Shown one piece after another: positions 50,418 through 59,587 of a DNA stretch of 64,000 nt. The DNA is from Brachybacterium ginsengisoli (GTDB taxonomy: Bacteria; Actinomycetota; Actinomycetes; Actinomycetales; Dermabacteraceae), in NCBI RefSeq assembly GCF_002407065.1, contig NZ_CP023564.1:3410001-3474000 (forward strand), read 5' to 3'. Numbering within the stretch: the stretch's first letter is position 1; every line of letters starts with the position of its first letter. Below the pieces are notes generated by a model. That model searched no databases, was not told the DNA's origin, and saw only the letters and a list, made by a program, of their open reading frames with translations. A program made the translations under genes and the position numbers.

Positions 50418-51246
50418 CCGAGCCGTCGGTGTAGGTGGTCTCGATGAACTTCTTGACCTCGGCGCTGTGCAGCAGCTCGTCGAGCTTGACGATGCCGGCG
50501 TTGTCCTTGTCCGCCGCGCGGCACACGAGCATGTTCGAGTAGGGGCTGCCCTCGCCCGCCTCCAGCACGATGGCCTCCTCGGACGGCTTCAGGCCGGCCT
50601 CGAGGGCGTAGTTTCCGTTGACCACGCCGGCGGCGAAGTCCGAGAGGGTGCGCGGGATCTGCGCGGCCTCGATCTCGGTGAACGTCAGGTTCTTGGGGTT
50701 GTCCTGGATGTCGGCGGTGGTCGCGTCGACGGACTCCACGCCCTCGGCGAGGGTGATCACGTCGTTGTCGGCCAGCAGGCTCAGGCCGCGGCCGCGGTTG
50801 GCGGGGTCGCTCGAGATCGCGATCTCGTCGCCGTCCTTCAGCTCGTCGAGGCTCTTGATGGTCTCCGAGTACAGGCCCATCGGCTCGATGTGCACACCCT
50901 CGAAGCCGTGGAACTCGTAGCCCTTCTCCTCGGTCTGGGACTCCAGGAAGTTGGGGGTCTGGTAGAAGTTCGCGTCGAGGTCGCCGTCGTTCAGCGCCTG
51001 GTTCGGGATCTGGTAGTCGGTGTAGGGCGTGATGGTCAGCGTGAGGCCGGCGTCCGCGGCGAGCTCGTCCTGGATGTACTGGAGGATCTCGGCGTGGGGC
51101 TTGGGCGAGGCGCCCACGGCGATCTCGGTGACGCCGCCCTCCTCCGTGGGGCCCTCGGGGCCGCCGGCGCCGCAGGCGGCGAGGGCGAGCGCGCCGAGGC
51201 CGGCGCCGGAGAGGGTCAGCAGGGTGCGGCGGGGGAATGTAGTCAT
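50401..51246 (-). CDS. metQ: Methionine ABC transporter substrate-binding lipoprotein, MetQ
   Basis: 281 residues. A twin-Arg-free signal peptide ends in the lipobox ALAAC, so the mature protein is lipid-anchored outside. The NlpA/MetQ domain contains EIAVGASPKPHAEILQYI, YTDYQIPNQALNDGDLDANFYQTPNFLE, IAISSDPANRGRGLSLL and the conserved VNGNYALEAGL. It binds L- or D-methionine. It is the last gene of metN-metI-metQ, with a 31-bp gap after metI. Confidence 0.95.
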   Translation of the reverse strand: MTTFPRRTLLTLSGAGLGALALAACGAGGPEGPTEEGGVTEIAVGASPKPHAEILQYIQDELAADAGLTLTITPYTDYQIPNQALNDGDLDANFYQTPNFLESQTEEKGYEFHGFEGVHIEPMGLYSETIKSLDELKDGDEIAISSDPANRGRGLSLLADNDVITLAEGVESVDATTADIQDNPKNLTFTEIEAAQIPRTLSDFAAGVVNGNYALEAGLKPSEEAIVLEAGEGSPYSNMLVCRAADKDNAGIVKLDELLHSAEVKKFIETTYTDGSVIPAF

Positions 51247-51277
51247 GGGAGCTCCTGGGTGAAGGGGTGGGAGAGGA

Positions 51278-51964
51278 TCAGCGGGCACGGTGGTCGACGA
51301 CCCGGGCGAGCCAGGTGCCGAGGGCCTGGATGGCGATGACCAGGGCGACCAGCAGCAGCACGGTCGCCACCATCACCACGTTGTCGTAGCTCTGGTAGCC
51401 CATGCGGGTGGCGAGGTCGCCGAGGCCCTTGCCGCCCACCACACCGGCCATGGCGGTGTAGCCGACGACGGCGATGGTGGTGGTGGTCAGCGAGCCGATG
51501 ATGCCGGGCAGCGCCTCGGGCAGGAGCACCTGGCGGATGACCTGCCAGCGGGTGGCGCCCATCATCTGGGTCGCCTCGATCTTGCCCGCGGCGATCTCGC
51601 GCAGGTTGATCTCGATCAGACGGGCGAGGAACGGGATCGCGGAGACCGTCAACGCGAACATCGCGGCGTTCGGCCCGGTCACGCGGCCCACCACGAAGCG
51701 GGTCACGGGGATCAGCGCGATGATGAGGATGATGAACGGGAAGGACCTGCCCACGTTCACCACGAAGCCCACCACGCGGTTCACCCAGCGGGCGAGCGAG
51801 CCGTGGGACTTCTCCGTCTCGAACAGCAGGATGCCCAGCGGCAGCCCGATCAGGGTCGCGAACAGCATCGTGCCGGCGGTCATGTACAGCGTGATCAGCG
51901 CGTTGGACCACAGGCTGGTGTTGGAGTCCCAGGTCGTGAAGACCGGGTTCTGGAGCCACTCCAT
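51278..51964 (-). CDS. metI: Methionine ABC transporter permease, MetI
   Basis: 228 residues, five membrane segments. LITLYMTAGTMLFATLIGLPLGILLF at the start, RSFPFIILIIALIPVTRFVVG and the EAA loop QVLLPEALPGIIGSLTTTTIAVVGYTAMAGVVGGKGLGDLA are diagnostic of MetI. The ATG overlaps the metN stop by one base (TGATG), so the two are coupled. Confidence 0.95.
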   Translation of the reverse strand: MEWLQNPVFTTWDSNTSLWSNALITLYMTAGTMLFATLIGLPLGILLFETEKSHGSLARWVNRVVGFVVNVGRSFPFIILIIALIPVTRFVVGRVTGPNAAMFALTVSAIPFLARLIEINLREIAAGKIEATQMMGATRWQVIRQVLLPEALPGIIGSLTTTTIAVVGYTAMAGVVGGKGLGDLATRMGYQSYDNVVMVATVLLLVALVIAIQALGTWLARVVDHRAR

Positions 51965-52980
51965 CAGGCGGTCACCTCCTTCGCGACGACGCCCTCGGCA
52001 TCGAGCTCGGTCAGGAAGGCGGCCAGGCCCTCGGGGCTGATGGGCTTGTCATCGTGGTTGCGCAGCGCGAGCTGCACGCGGCCCACCTGACGCCCGTTGA
52101 TGGTCTCGATGATCCCGGCGACGATGCTGGCGTGGGCGCCGTGCGCCTCCGCCAGCCGGATCAGGTCCTCGGTGGTGCGGAAGCGACCGGTCTGGCCGTA
52201 GTCGCAGTTCACGAGCACCGCGTCGATGCCGGTCGGTGCCGGCGGCAGCGGGATCAGCTCGCCGGAGAGCGGGCCGTGGGGGTCGCCGGCCACGTCGAGC
52301 AGGTCGCCGGTCTGGGAGATCCGCCCGTCCTCCAGCAGGGTCACGGTGTCGCACACCTCGCGCACCACGCCCATCTCGTGGGTGATGATCACGATCGTGA
52401 TGCCGAGCCGCTCGCGCAGGTCCTTGAGCAGGCCGAGGATCTGCCGGGTGGTGCCGCCGTCGAGCGCGCTGGTGGGCTCGTCGCACAGCAGCACCTTGGG
52501 CTCGGCGGCGAGGCCGCGGGCGATGCCGACGCGCTGGATCTGGCCGCCGGAGAGCTGCGCGGGGTGGTTGTGCTCGCGGCCGGTGAGGCCCACGAGCTCC
52601 ACCAGCTCGGCGACGCGGCGCTCGCGCTCGGCACGGGGAACCCCGGCGATCTCGAGCGGATGGGCGATGTTCTGGGCGGCGGTGCGGGAGTCCAGCAGGT
52701 TCGCGTGCTGGAACACCATGCCGATGTTGCGGCGGGCGGCGCGCAGCGCGGAGCCGTCGAGGGCGGCGATGTCGGTGCCGCCCACCTCGACGCGCCCGGA
52801 CGTGGGCTTCTCGAGCCCGGTCAGGCAGCGGATGAGGGTGGACTTCCCGGCGCCGGAGCGGCCGACGATCCCGTGGATGCGCCCGGCGTCGAGGTGGAGG
52901 TCGATCCCGCCGAGCGCGACGACGGGGTCTCCGCCGCCAGGTGCGGGGAAGACCTTCGTGAGGCTGTCGAGAGTGATCAC
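51964..52980 (-). CDS. metN: Methionine ABC transporter ATP-binding protein, MetN
   Basis: 338 residues. Walker A GRSGAGKSTLIRCL, Q-loop FQHANLL, signature LSGGQIQRVGIARGL, Walker B VLLCDEPTSALD and switch IITHEMGVV are present. The C-terminal ~85 residues are a NIL domain (TGRFRTTEDLIRLAEAHGAHASIVAGIIETINGRQVGRVQL), which binds methionine and inhibits transport. GTG 52980 is chosen because it puts the conserved MITLDSLTKVF at the N-terminus. TTGAAT lies 6 nt upstream and no ribosome site exists, so it may be leaderless. Confidence 0.94.
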   Translation of the reverse strand: MITLDSLTKVFPAPGGGDPVVALGGIDLHLDAGRIHGIVGRSGAGKSTLIRCLTGLEKPTSGRVEVGGTDIAALDGSALRAARRNIGMVFQHANLLDSRTAAQNIAHPLEIAGVPRAERERRVAELVELVGLTGREHNHPAQLSGGQIQRVGIARGLAAEPKVLLCDEPTSALDGGTTRQILGLLKDLRERLGITIVIITHEMGVVREVCDTVTLLEDGRISQTGDLLDVAGDPHGPLSGELIPLPPAPTGIDAVLVNCDYGQTGRFRTTEDLIRLAEAHGAHASIVAGIIETINGRQVGRVQLALRNHDDKPISPEGLAAFLTELDAEGVVAKEVTA

Positions 52981-53235
52981 CACAGGATTCAAGCATCGCG
53001 GGTCCACCCGACTGAAGCATTGGTTCATCTGCCGCAACAAACGTCACAGGCCTGCACTTCCGTCTCACGGCGCGTGTGGACGGGGTCACGCGGCCTCGTC
53101 TGACATCTGTCACGGGCAGCCCGTGAACGGTGCACCAGGGCTCGTGATGGGGCGCCCTACGGCGCGGCGCCGGGAGCGACCAGGCTGGAGCCATCACCCC
53201 GGAGACATCTCTCCACCGACCCGGAAGGACACCCC

Positions 53236-53736
53236 ATGTTCCAGGATCTCCTCGTCCAGCTCCACCACCTCGTCTCCGACCTCGCGCCGTGGCAGCAGGT
53301 CCTCGCCCTCGTCCCGGCCGGGGCGATCCCCTTCATCGAAAGCTATCTCGGGGCCTTCCTCGGCACCAGCCTCGGCATCCACCCGGCGATCGCGGTCCCC
53401 GCGGCGGTGCTGGGAAACCTCGTGGCGACCTTCGTGATGATCGCCCTCGCCGGTCGCACCCGCGACGCCGTCACCCGCGGCCGGGGCGAGCGCCCCGCCA
53501 CGGAGCGCAGGCCCTCCCGCTTCCGGGCGAAGGTCGCCGCCGCCCTGGGGAAGTACGGGGTGCCGGGCGTGGCCCTCATGGGGCCCTTCGTGGTCGCCTC
53601 CCAGATCACCGGCCCCACCCTGGTCGCGCTCGGCGCCGCCCGCAGCACGGTCTACCTGTGGACGGGCATCTCCATCGTGGCCTGGGGCATCGCGTTCGGC
53701 GTCTTCGGCAGCCTCTTCCTCGGCGTCATCTCCTGA
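53236..53736 (+). CDS. Small multidrug-export/DedA-like membrane protein
   Basis: 166 residues, four hydrophobic segments. VLALVPAGAIPFIESYLGAFLGTSLGIHPAIAVPAAVLGNL and KYGVPGVALMGPFVVASQITGPTLVALGAARSTVYLW match the short family labelled small multidrug export, distantly like DedA. Transport activity is unproven for most members. A basic loop separates the halves. It is followed by the 13-bp repeat array. Confidence 0.8.
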   Translation: MFQDLLVQLHHLVSDLAPWQQVLALVPAGAIPFIESYLGAFLGTSLGIHPAIAVPAAVLGNLVATFVMIALAGRTRDAVTRGRGERPATERRPSRFRAKVAAALGKYGVPGVALMGPFVVASQITGPTLVALGAARSTVYLWTGISIVAWGIAFGVFGSLFLGVIS

Positions 53737-53750
53737 CCCGATAGCCTGCA

Positions 53751-53813
53751 CCCCAGGCCATCACCCCAGGCCATCACCCCAGGCCGTCACCCCAGGCCGT
53801 CACCCCAGGCCGC
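53751..53813. repeat. 13-bp tandem repeat (x4.8) between membrane-protein and kinase genes
   Basis: Units of CCCCAGGCCATCA at 53751, 53764, 53777 and 53790 (the last two with ATCA changed to GTCA) and a partial fifth, all exactly 13 bp apart. Confidence 0.92.
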
Positions 53814-53822
53814 CGGCCGATC

Positions 53823-55013
53823 ATGCCCGAGGAGAGGACTGCTGTGGAGACCAGCCCAGGTCGTCAGTGGAGCGTGTTCTACGCCTACACGGCGTGGTCG
53901 ATCGTGATCGTGCTGGCCATGTTCCCCCTGGGCGCGGCGCTGGCCCTGGGCGTCCGGGTCCCGGGGCTGGTGGATGTCGCCCCCGTGGCCTCCTCCGTTC
54001 TCCTCGCGCAGATCGTGCTCAGCGCCTGGTCCGGCCACCGCTCCCTCCGGGCCTGGTCGCGGGCTGAGCTGTCCGCCGTGCGGGACCGCTGGGGCATGCC
54101 CCAGGTGGGCCGCCTCCCCTCGGACCTGGCGCTCGTCGTGGCCGCGGCGCCCTCGCTCCTGATCGTGGTCCTGCACCTGCTGGATCTCGCCGCGGAGCCC
54201 CTGGTCATCATCTCCCTGGTCCTGCTCGCCGTGACGGTGCTGATGCGGTGGCGCTGGGAGATCGGAGCCGTCGGCACCGCGGTGTGCGTGCTCGCGCTGC
54301 TGCTGGCGGGGCGTCCCGTCCCCGAGGTGGTGGCCCTCGGCGCGCTGGTGATCGCGTTGGTGCTCACCGTGCGCCTGTCGCTGTGGCTGGCCGCGATGGT
54401 GCGCGAGCTGGACGACGCCCGGCAGGCGCAGGCCCAGCTCGCCGTCGCCGAGGAGCGCCTGCGCTTCGCCCGGGACCTGCACGACGTCACCGGGCGGGAC
54501 CTCTCCGTCATCGCCGTGAAGGCGGAGCTCGTCGCGCAGCTCGCCGAGCGCGAGGACGCCCGCGCGGTCGAGCACAGCCGCGAGGTCGCCCAGATCGCCC
54601 GCGGCTCCCTCTCCGAGATCCGCGGTCTGGTGCGCGGCTATCGCGAGGCCGATCTCGCCACCGAGCTGCGCGGCACCGCCTCCCTGCTGCGCTCCGCGCA
54701 GGTCGAGGTCACGATCGACGGCGCGGCGGAGGACGTCCCGGCCCGCCACCGCGGCACCGCCGCCTGGGTGCTGCGGGAGGCCGGCACCAACATCCTGCGC
54801 CACGCCGACCCGTCGGCCGTGCGCATCACCCTCGGGGCCGACGGGATCGCCCTCGTCAACGACGGCGCCCCCGGCCCGGCCGAGGTGCCCGAGGGCAGCG
54901 GCCTGACCGGGATGCGCGAGCGCCTCGCCCGCGGCTCCTCGCTGGGCGTCCGCCGCGAGGGCGGCACCTTCACCCTCGACCTCCGCTTCGATCCCTCTGG
55001 AGAGCCCCGATGA
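53823..55013 (+). CDS. Sensor histidine kinase, NarL/DesK type
   Basis: 396 residues. Five or six membrane helices fill residues 20-195 without a large external loop, so it senses within or near the membrane. The HisKA_3 dimerisation box is AEERLRFARDLHDVTGRDLSVIAVKAEL (phospho-His in DLHD). A short HATPase_c follows, with AAWVLREAGTNILRHA (N box) and GSGLTGMRERLA (G box). It is in an operon with the response regulator (ATGA overlap). Its position between two ABC importers suggests control of nutrient uptake, which is inference. Confidence 0.92.
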   Translation: MPEERTAVETSPGRQWSVFYAYTAWSIVIVLAMFPLGAALALGVRVPGLVDVAPVASSVLLAQIVLSAWSGHRSLRAWSRAELSAVRDRWGMPQVGRLPSDLALVVAAAPSLLIVVLHLLDLAAEPLVIISLVLLAVTVLMRWRWEIGAVGTAVCVLALLLAGRPVPEVVALGALVIALVLTVRLSLWLAAMVRELDDARQAQAQLAVAEERLRFARDLHDVTGRDLSVIAVKAELVAQLAEREDARAVEHSREVAQIARGSLSEIRGLVRGYREADLATELRGTASLLRSAQVEVTIDGAAEDVPARHRGTAAWVLREAGTNILRHADPSAVRITLGADGIALVNDGAPGPAEVPEGSGLTGMRERLARGSSLGVRREGGTFTLDLRFDPSGEPR

Positions 55014-55633
55014 CCGACTCCCCCGCCCCGCTGCGCGTGATCCTCGTGGACGACGAGAACCTGATCCGCTCCGCGCTCGCGACCATGCTCTCCCTCGAGG
55101 AGGACCTCCAGGTGGTGGGCGAGGCCGCGTCCGTGGTCGCCGGTGCGAGCCTCGCCGCGACCGAGCGGCCGGACGTCGCGGTGCTGGACCTGCAGCTGCC
55201 CGACGGCGACGGCCTCGAGCTCGCCGACCGGATCGCGCAGGCCTCCCCCACCACGCGCTGCCTGATCCTCACCTCCCATGCGAGGCCCGGCTACCTCAAG
55301 CGCGCGCTGGCCCAGGGGGTGCTGGGCTTCCTGCCCAAGACGACCTCCGCCGATCAGCTGGCCCGCGCGGTGCGCTCGGTCCACGGCGGCAGGCGCGTCA
55401 TCGACCCCGAGCTCGCCGCCGAGACGATCTCCTCCGGCGACTCCCCGCTCACCCCGCGCGAGGCGGACGTGCTGGAGTACGCGGCCGACGGCGCGACCGT
55501 GGACCGGATCGCGAGCCGCGCCCACCTCGCCGAGGGCACCGTGCGCAACTACCTCTCGAGCGCCCAGGCGAAGCTGCAGGCCGCGAACCGGCACGAGGCG
55601 GTCGCGATCGCGCGCCGCCAGGGCTGGATCTGA
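55010..55633 (+). CDS. Response regulator, NarL/LuxR type
   Basis: 207 residues. The receiver domain has VDDENLIRSAL, phospho-acceptor VLDLQLPDGDG, ILTSHARPGYL and the FLPKTT lysine. The C-terminal LuxR HTH is LTPREADVLEYAADGATVDRIASRAHLAEGTVRNYLSSAQAKL. It is the cognate partner of the upstream kinase. The stop is 3 bp from that of the convergent ABC operon. Confidence 0.94.
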   Translation: MTDSPAPLRVILVDDENLIRSALATMLSLEEDLQVVGEAASVVAGASLAATERPDVAVLDLQLPDGDGLELADRIAQASPTTRCLILTSHARPGYLKRALAQGVLGFLPKTTSADQLARAVRSVHGGRRVIDPELAAETISSGDSPLTPREADVLEYAADGATVDRIASRAHLAEGTVRNYLSSAQAKLQAANRHEAVAIARRQGWI

Positions 55634-55636
55634 GGC

Positions 55637-56662
55637 TCAGGCCCCCGCGCCCTCGGCGAAGCTCGCGTCGACGATCGACGCCACGTCGAGCGGCTCGGTG
55701 TAGGTGATCTGCTCGGCCTCGATCCAGACCTTCTGCATGGCCTCGAGCTGGTCGGGCTGCGGGGCGAGGTCGGGGAGGTAGGTGTACATCGGCGAGGCCT
55801 TGAGCACCTCGACCTCCTGGCCGAGCGTCTCGGCGAGGATCGAGTAGACCTCCTCGGACTGCGTGCCGTCGGCGGAGAGCTCCTGGGCTCCCTTCGCCAG
55901 GGCGGTGAAGAAGGTCTGCGCGAGCTCGCCGCCCACGAAGGTCTCGGAGTACAGCACGCCGGTGCCGGTGGTGCCCTTCTTCGGGACCGCGAGCGGCGAG
56001 GCGACGCCCGCCTCCTCCATCGCGGTGGAGAAGGGCGCCGACGGCGTCCCCGCGGAGACCGAGCCGTTGACGATCGCGGGCTCCTGGTCGGGGGTGGCGA
56101 GGTTGGAGACCTCCACGTCGTTCAAGGTCAGCCCGGCCTCCTCGAGCATCGCGGCCAGCAGGTACCCGCCGGTCGCGCCCGGACCGCCGGCCACGCCGAT
56201 CTTGTGGCCCTTGAGGTCGGCGACGTCGGTGATGGTGCCGTCGTCGAGGAGCTTCTGGCTGACCTCGAGCGCGGTGGGCGAGTTCTCGGGGTCGCCCGGG
56301 GAGATGCCCATGGAGCCGACGATCTTGAAGGCCAGGCCCTGGTCCAGCGCGTTGAACATGCCGGCGCTGAAGCCCGCGATCATCACGTCGAGCTGGTCGT
56401 TGGCGAGCATCGGGATGCCGTCCTGGCCGGACTTCAGCGGGGTCAGCTCGAGGGTGATGCCCGCGTCCTCGAAATGACCCATCGCGTCGGCGACGTAGAG
56501 CGGCGCGAACAGGGCGGAGGGCACGTGGCCCACCCGGACCGTGCCGGAGTCGCCGGAGCCGGAGCCCCCGGAGTCCTTGCCGGTGACGGCCGGGCCGCAC
56601 GCGGCGAGGGCGCCGCCGAGGGCGGTGGCGGAGGCGAGGGAGAGGAGGGTGCGTCGTCGCAT
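55637..56662 (-). CDS. ABC transporter substrate-binding lipoprotein, NMT1/THI5-SsuA type
   Basis: 341 residues. The signal peptide ends in lipobox ALAAC. Then VRVGHVPSALFAPLYVADAMGHFEDAGITLELTPLKSGQDGIPMLANDQLDVMIAG gives the standard NMT1/SsuA N-lobe, with VADLKGHKIGVAGGPGATG in the hinge. Ligands of this group are thiamine precursors, sulfonates, taurine or nitrate. The divergent Cys/Met-type PLP enzyme makes a sulfur compound plausible. It is third in the ATPase-permease-binding-protein operon. Confidence 0.88.
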   Translation of the reverse strand: MRRRTLLSLASATALGGALAACGPAVTGKDSGGSGSGDSGTVRVGHVPSALFAPLYVADAMGHFEDAGITLELTPLKSGQDGIPMLANDQLDVMIAGFSAGMFNALDQGLAFKIVGSMGISPGDPENSPTALEVSQKLLDDGTITDVADLKGHKIGVAGGPGATGGYLLAAMLEEAGLTLNDVEVSNLATPDQEPAIVNGSVSAGTPSAPFSTAMEEAGVASPLAVPKKGTTGTGVLYSETFVGGELAQTFFTALAKGAQELSADGTQSEEVYSILAETLGQEVEVLKASPMYTYLPDLAPQPDQLEAMQKVWIEAEQITYTEPLDVASIVDASFAEGAGA

Positions 56663-56699
56663 CAGGGGTCCTTGGGGTGTGTGGTGGGTACGGGGTGGG

Positions 56700-57542
56700 T
56701 CAGCTCGTGCGCCGCCAGGGCAGCAGCAGCTTCTCGCTGCGGCTGAGCAGCGTGGTCAGGACAGCACCGATGATGCCGATGACCAGCAAGCCCACGTAGA
56801 GCTTCTCCGGGATGAACAGCTGCCAGGAGTTCCAGATCAGATAGCCGAGGCCGGTGGTGGAGGCCCCCGTGAACTCGACGGCGGTGACCACCACGACGGC
56901 GGTGCCGGTGGCGGTCTTCAGCCCGGCGAAGACGAACGGCATCGCCCCGGGCAGGATCACGAAGCGGAAGCGGTCGAAGCCCGTCGCGCCGTAGGCGGAG
57001 CCCGCCTCGAGCAGCTTGCGGTCGATCGCCCAGACCCCGGAGACCGTCGCGATCTGCATGACGAAGAAGGTCGTGATGAACACGGCGATGATCTTCGGCA
57101 GCTCGGTGGGCCCGAAGATCATCAGCAGGATCGGGAAGATCGCGATCTTGGGCAGCGGGTACAGCGCGCTGAACAGCGGCCCGAGGGCCGCGTTCAGGGC
57201 CCGCGAGGAGCCCATCAGCAGGCCCACGCCGATGCCGACGATCGCGCCGAGGCCCCCGCCCACCAGCAGACGCATGAGGGTGGGGCCGGTGTGGTGCCAC
57301 AGCTCGCCGTCCAGCGCCATCATCCACAGCGCGGCGAGGATCTTGGTGGGCGGCGGGAAGAAGCGCGGGTCGATGATCAGCAGACGCGCGCACAGCTCCC
57401 ACAGCAGCACCAGCACGATCGGGGCGGCGATGGAGAGCACCAGATCACGGGTGCGCAGCCGGTTCTCCCGCGTGCGGTGGGCGCGGGCCGCGACGAGGGT
57501 GCGTTCGGCGCGCTCGTCGGCCGACGGTCCGGTGGTGCTCAT
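56700..57542 (-). CDS. ABC transporter permease, SsuC/TauC/ThiX type
   Basis: 280 residues, six membrane helices after a 30-residue cytoplasmic N-terminus. HTGPTLMRLLVGGGLGAIVGIGVGLLMG, LYPLPKIAIFPILLMIFG and the EAA loop RFVILPGAMPFVFAGLKTATGTAVVVVTAVEFTGASTTGLGYLI are typical of sulfonate/thiamine-precursor importers. The start overlaps the ATPase stop by 4 bp. Confidence 0.9.
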   Translation of the reverse strand: MSTTGPSADERAERTLVAARAHRTRENRLRTRDLVLSIAAPIVLVLLWELCARLLIIDPRFFPPPTKILAALWMMALDGELWHHTGPTLMRLLVGGGLGAIVGIGVGLLMGSSRALNAALGPLFSALYPLPKIAIFPILLMIFGPTELPKIIAVFITTFFVMQIATVSGVWAIDRKLLEAGSAYGATGFDRFRFVILPGAMPFVFAGLKTATGTAVVVVTAVEFTGASTTGLGYLIWNSWQLFIPEKLYVGLLVIGIIGAVLTTLLSRSEKLLLPWRRTS

Positions 57543-58327
57543 GCGGTCTCCTCGGCGGTGCGCACGTCATCGCGCAGCAGGTTCCAGATGCGCGAGCGCA
57601 GCTCCCCGAACTCGGGGCTGCGCTCGATGTCGAAGGAGCGGGGGCGCTCGAAGGGGATCGTGATGTCCTCCCGCAGGGTGCCCGGGCGTCCCGACATCAC
57701 GATCACGCGGTCGCTGAGGATGATCGACTCGTCGATGTCGTGCGTGACCATGAGGACCGTCTTGCGCTCCTGCTCCCACAGGGCGATGAGCTCCTCCTGC
57801 ATGAGCATGCGGGTCTGGGCGTCCAGCGCCCCGAGCGGCTCGTCCATCAGCAGCACCGGGGAGCCGGTGGCGAAGGCGCGGGCGATCGCGACCCGCTGGC
57901 GCATGCCGCCGGAGAGCTGGTGGGGGTAGGAGTCCGCGAAGTCGGTGAGCCGCACGCGGGCCAGCCAGTCGCGGGCGGTGGTCAGGCGCTCGCGGGTGGG
58001 CACCCCCGCCATGCGCAGGCCGAAGGCGACGTTGTCCAGCACCGTCATCCACGGGAACACCCCGTGCTCCTGGAACACGAAGGCGGCGGGCACGGGATGC
58101 TCGGCCCCGGTGATCGTGACCTCGCCGACGGTGCGCTCCTCGAGGCCGCCGAGGATCCGCAGGAAGGTCGACTTGCCGCAGCCGGAGGGGCCGACGATGC
58201 AGGTGAACGAGCCCGGCTCGAGGGTCAGGGAGAAGTTCTCGAGGGCCCAGACCGGGTCTCCCCCGGAGAAGAAGACCTTCGAGACGTCCTCGGCGACGAC
58301 CGTCGATGACGACGCACCTGTGTTCAT
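57539..58327 (-). CDS. ABC transporter ATP-binding protein, SsuB/TauB/ThiZ type
   Basis: 262 residues. Walker A VGPSGCGKSTFLRIL, Q-loop VFQEHGVFPWMTV, signature LSGGMRQRVAIARA, Walker B VLLMDEPLGALD and VTHDIDESIILSDRV. The segment FPWMTVLDNVAFGL is the SsuB/TauB form. ATG 58327 has GAGGAG 6 nt upstream. It leads the importer operon and faces the PLP enzyme across 121 bp. Confidence 0.92.
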   Translation of the reverse strand: MNTGASSSTVVAEDVSKVFFSGGDPVWALENFSLTLEPGSFTCIVGPSGCGKSTFLRILGGLEERTVGEVTITGAEHPVPAAFVFQEHGVFPWMTVLDNVAFGLRMAGVPTRERLTTARDWLARVRLTDFADSYPHQLSGGMRQRVAIARAFATGSPVLLMDEPLGALDAQTRMLMQEELIALWEQERKTVLMVTHDIDESIILSDRVIVMSGRPGTLREDITIPFERPRSFDIERSPEFGELRSRIWNLLRDDVRTAEETA

Positions 58328-58448
58328 GGCTGCTCCTCGACGTGCCGGCGACGGCGCCACTGTACTCGCGGACCGAATGGCGAGACGCGATGACCACACC
58401 CCGGACAAGTCCTGGGAGGGCCTGCCCGGCAGGGCGGACAATGGCCGC

Positions 58449-59558
58449 ATGGACTCCGACCCCGCGCTGCTCGCCGACATGCTCCACCACCGCACGGGGT
58501 CGCTGCCCGCCGGCTCCCCGGTCGCCCTGCCGCTGACGCCCGCGAGCACCTATGCCCTGCCCGGCACCATCGACGCCCCCTTCACCTACGGCCGCGCGGG
58601 CGGTCCCACCTGGTCGGCGCTCGAGGAGGCGCTCGGCGTGCTCGAGCAGGCGGAGACGGTGGTCCTCCCCTCGGGCATGGCGGCGATCTCGGCGGTGCTG
58701 CTCACCCATCTGACCCGGGGCGACCGGGTGCTGCTGCCGTCGGACGGCTACTACGCGACCCGTCGTCTGGCCGAGCAGTTCCTGACCCCGGTCGGGGTCG
58801 AGGTGGTGCTGCGCCCCACGGCGGAGTACGCGCAGCAGGACCTGGACGGGTTCACCGTGGTGCTCGTGGAGACCCCATCGAACCCGGCCCTGGACCTCTG
58901 CGACATCGCCGAGGTCTCGGCGCGGGCCCACGCCGCCGGCGCGCTGGTGGTCGTGGACAACACGACCCTCACCCCGCTCGGTCAGCGGCCGCTGGAGCTG
59001 GGGGCCGACGTGGTCGTCGCCTCGGACACCAAGGCCCCGAACGGCCACTCCGACGCGCTGCTCGGCCATGTCGCGACCCGTCGGCCGGATGTCCTGGAGC
59101 GGGTGCGGCAATGGCGCACCCTCGCCGGCGGGATCCCGGGGCAGCTGGAGACCTGGCTGGTCCACCGCGGCCTGGAGACCCTCGAGCTGCGCTTCGACCG
59201 GATGTGCTCGAGCGCCCTGGTCCTCGCCGAGCGCCTCGAGGAGCATCCGGCCACCCGGGACGTGGTCCATCCCGGTCTCCCGAGCCATCCGCAGCACGAG
59301 CTCGCCTCTCGGCAGATGGCGCGGGCCGGCTCCCTCATCGGCTTCGCCCTGCCCGACGCGGAGACCGCCGAGCGCTTCCTCGAGCGTGCTCGCCGGGTGG
59401 TGTCGGCGACCAGCTTCGGCGGCGTGCACACCAGCGCCGAGCGGCGCGCCCGCTGGGGCGATGCGGTCCCGGAGGGGTTCGTGCGCCTCTCCGTGGGCTG
59501 CGAGCCGACCGAGGAGCTGTGGGCGGATCTCGAGCAGGCGCTGCGCGGGCTCGGCTGA
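58449..59558 (+). CDS. Cys/Met-metabolism PLP enzyme (cystathionine gamma-synthase/lyase family)
   Basis: 369 residues. VVLPSGMAAISAVL and GYYATRR bind PLP phosphate. LVETPSNPALDLCDI, VVDNTTLTPLGQRPLELGADVVVASDTKAPNGHSD contain the aspartate and the PLP lysine (TK), and GHSDALLG is family-specific. The C-terminal VRLSVGCEPTEELWADLEQAL is also typical. Gamma-synthase, gamma-lyase and methionine gamma-lyase cannot be separated here. The active-site tyrosine region FTYGRAGGPTW differs from the usual YSRxxNPT (RAGGPT). GACAAT is 6 nt before ATG (leaderless). Confidence 0.88.
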   Translation: MDSDPALLADMLHHRTGSLPAGSPVALPLTPASTYALPGTIDAPFTYGRAGGPTWSALEEALGVLEQAETVVLPSGMAAISAVLLTHLTRGDRVLLPSDGYYATRRLAEQFLTPVGVEVVLRPTAEYAQQDLDGFTVVLVETPSNPALDLCDIAEVSARAHAAGALVVVDNTTLTPLGQRPLELGADVVVASDTKAPNGHSDALLGHVATRRPDVLERVRQWRTLAGGIPGQLETWLVHRGLETLELRFDRMCSSALVLAERLEEHPATRDVVHPGLPSHPQHELASRQMARAGSLIGFALPDAETAERFLERARRVVSATSFGGVHTSAERRARWGDAVPEGFVRLSVGCEPTEELWADLEQALRGLG

Positions 59559-59587
59559 CCCGCAGCCTGCTCAGCGCCTGCTTGAGT

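Noticed and set aside
52981-53235. Possible SAM riboswitch before metN
   Set aside because: No SAM-I or SAM-IV motifs were seen, and the start codon appears almost leaderless. Only a repeated ATGCTT-type element is present.
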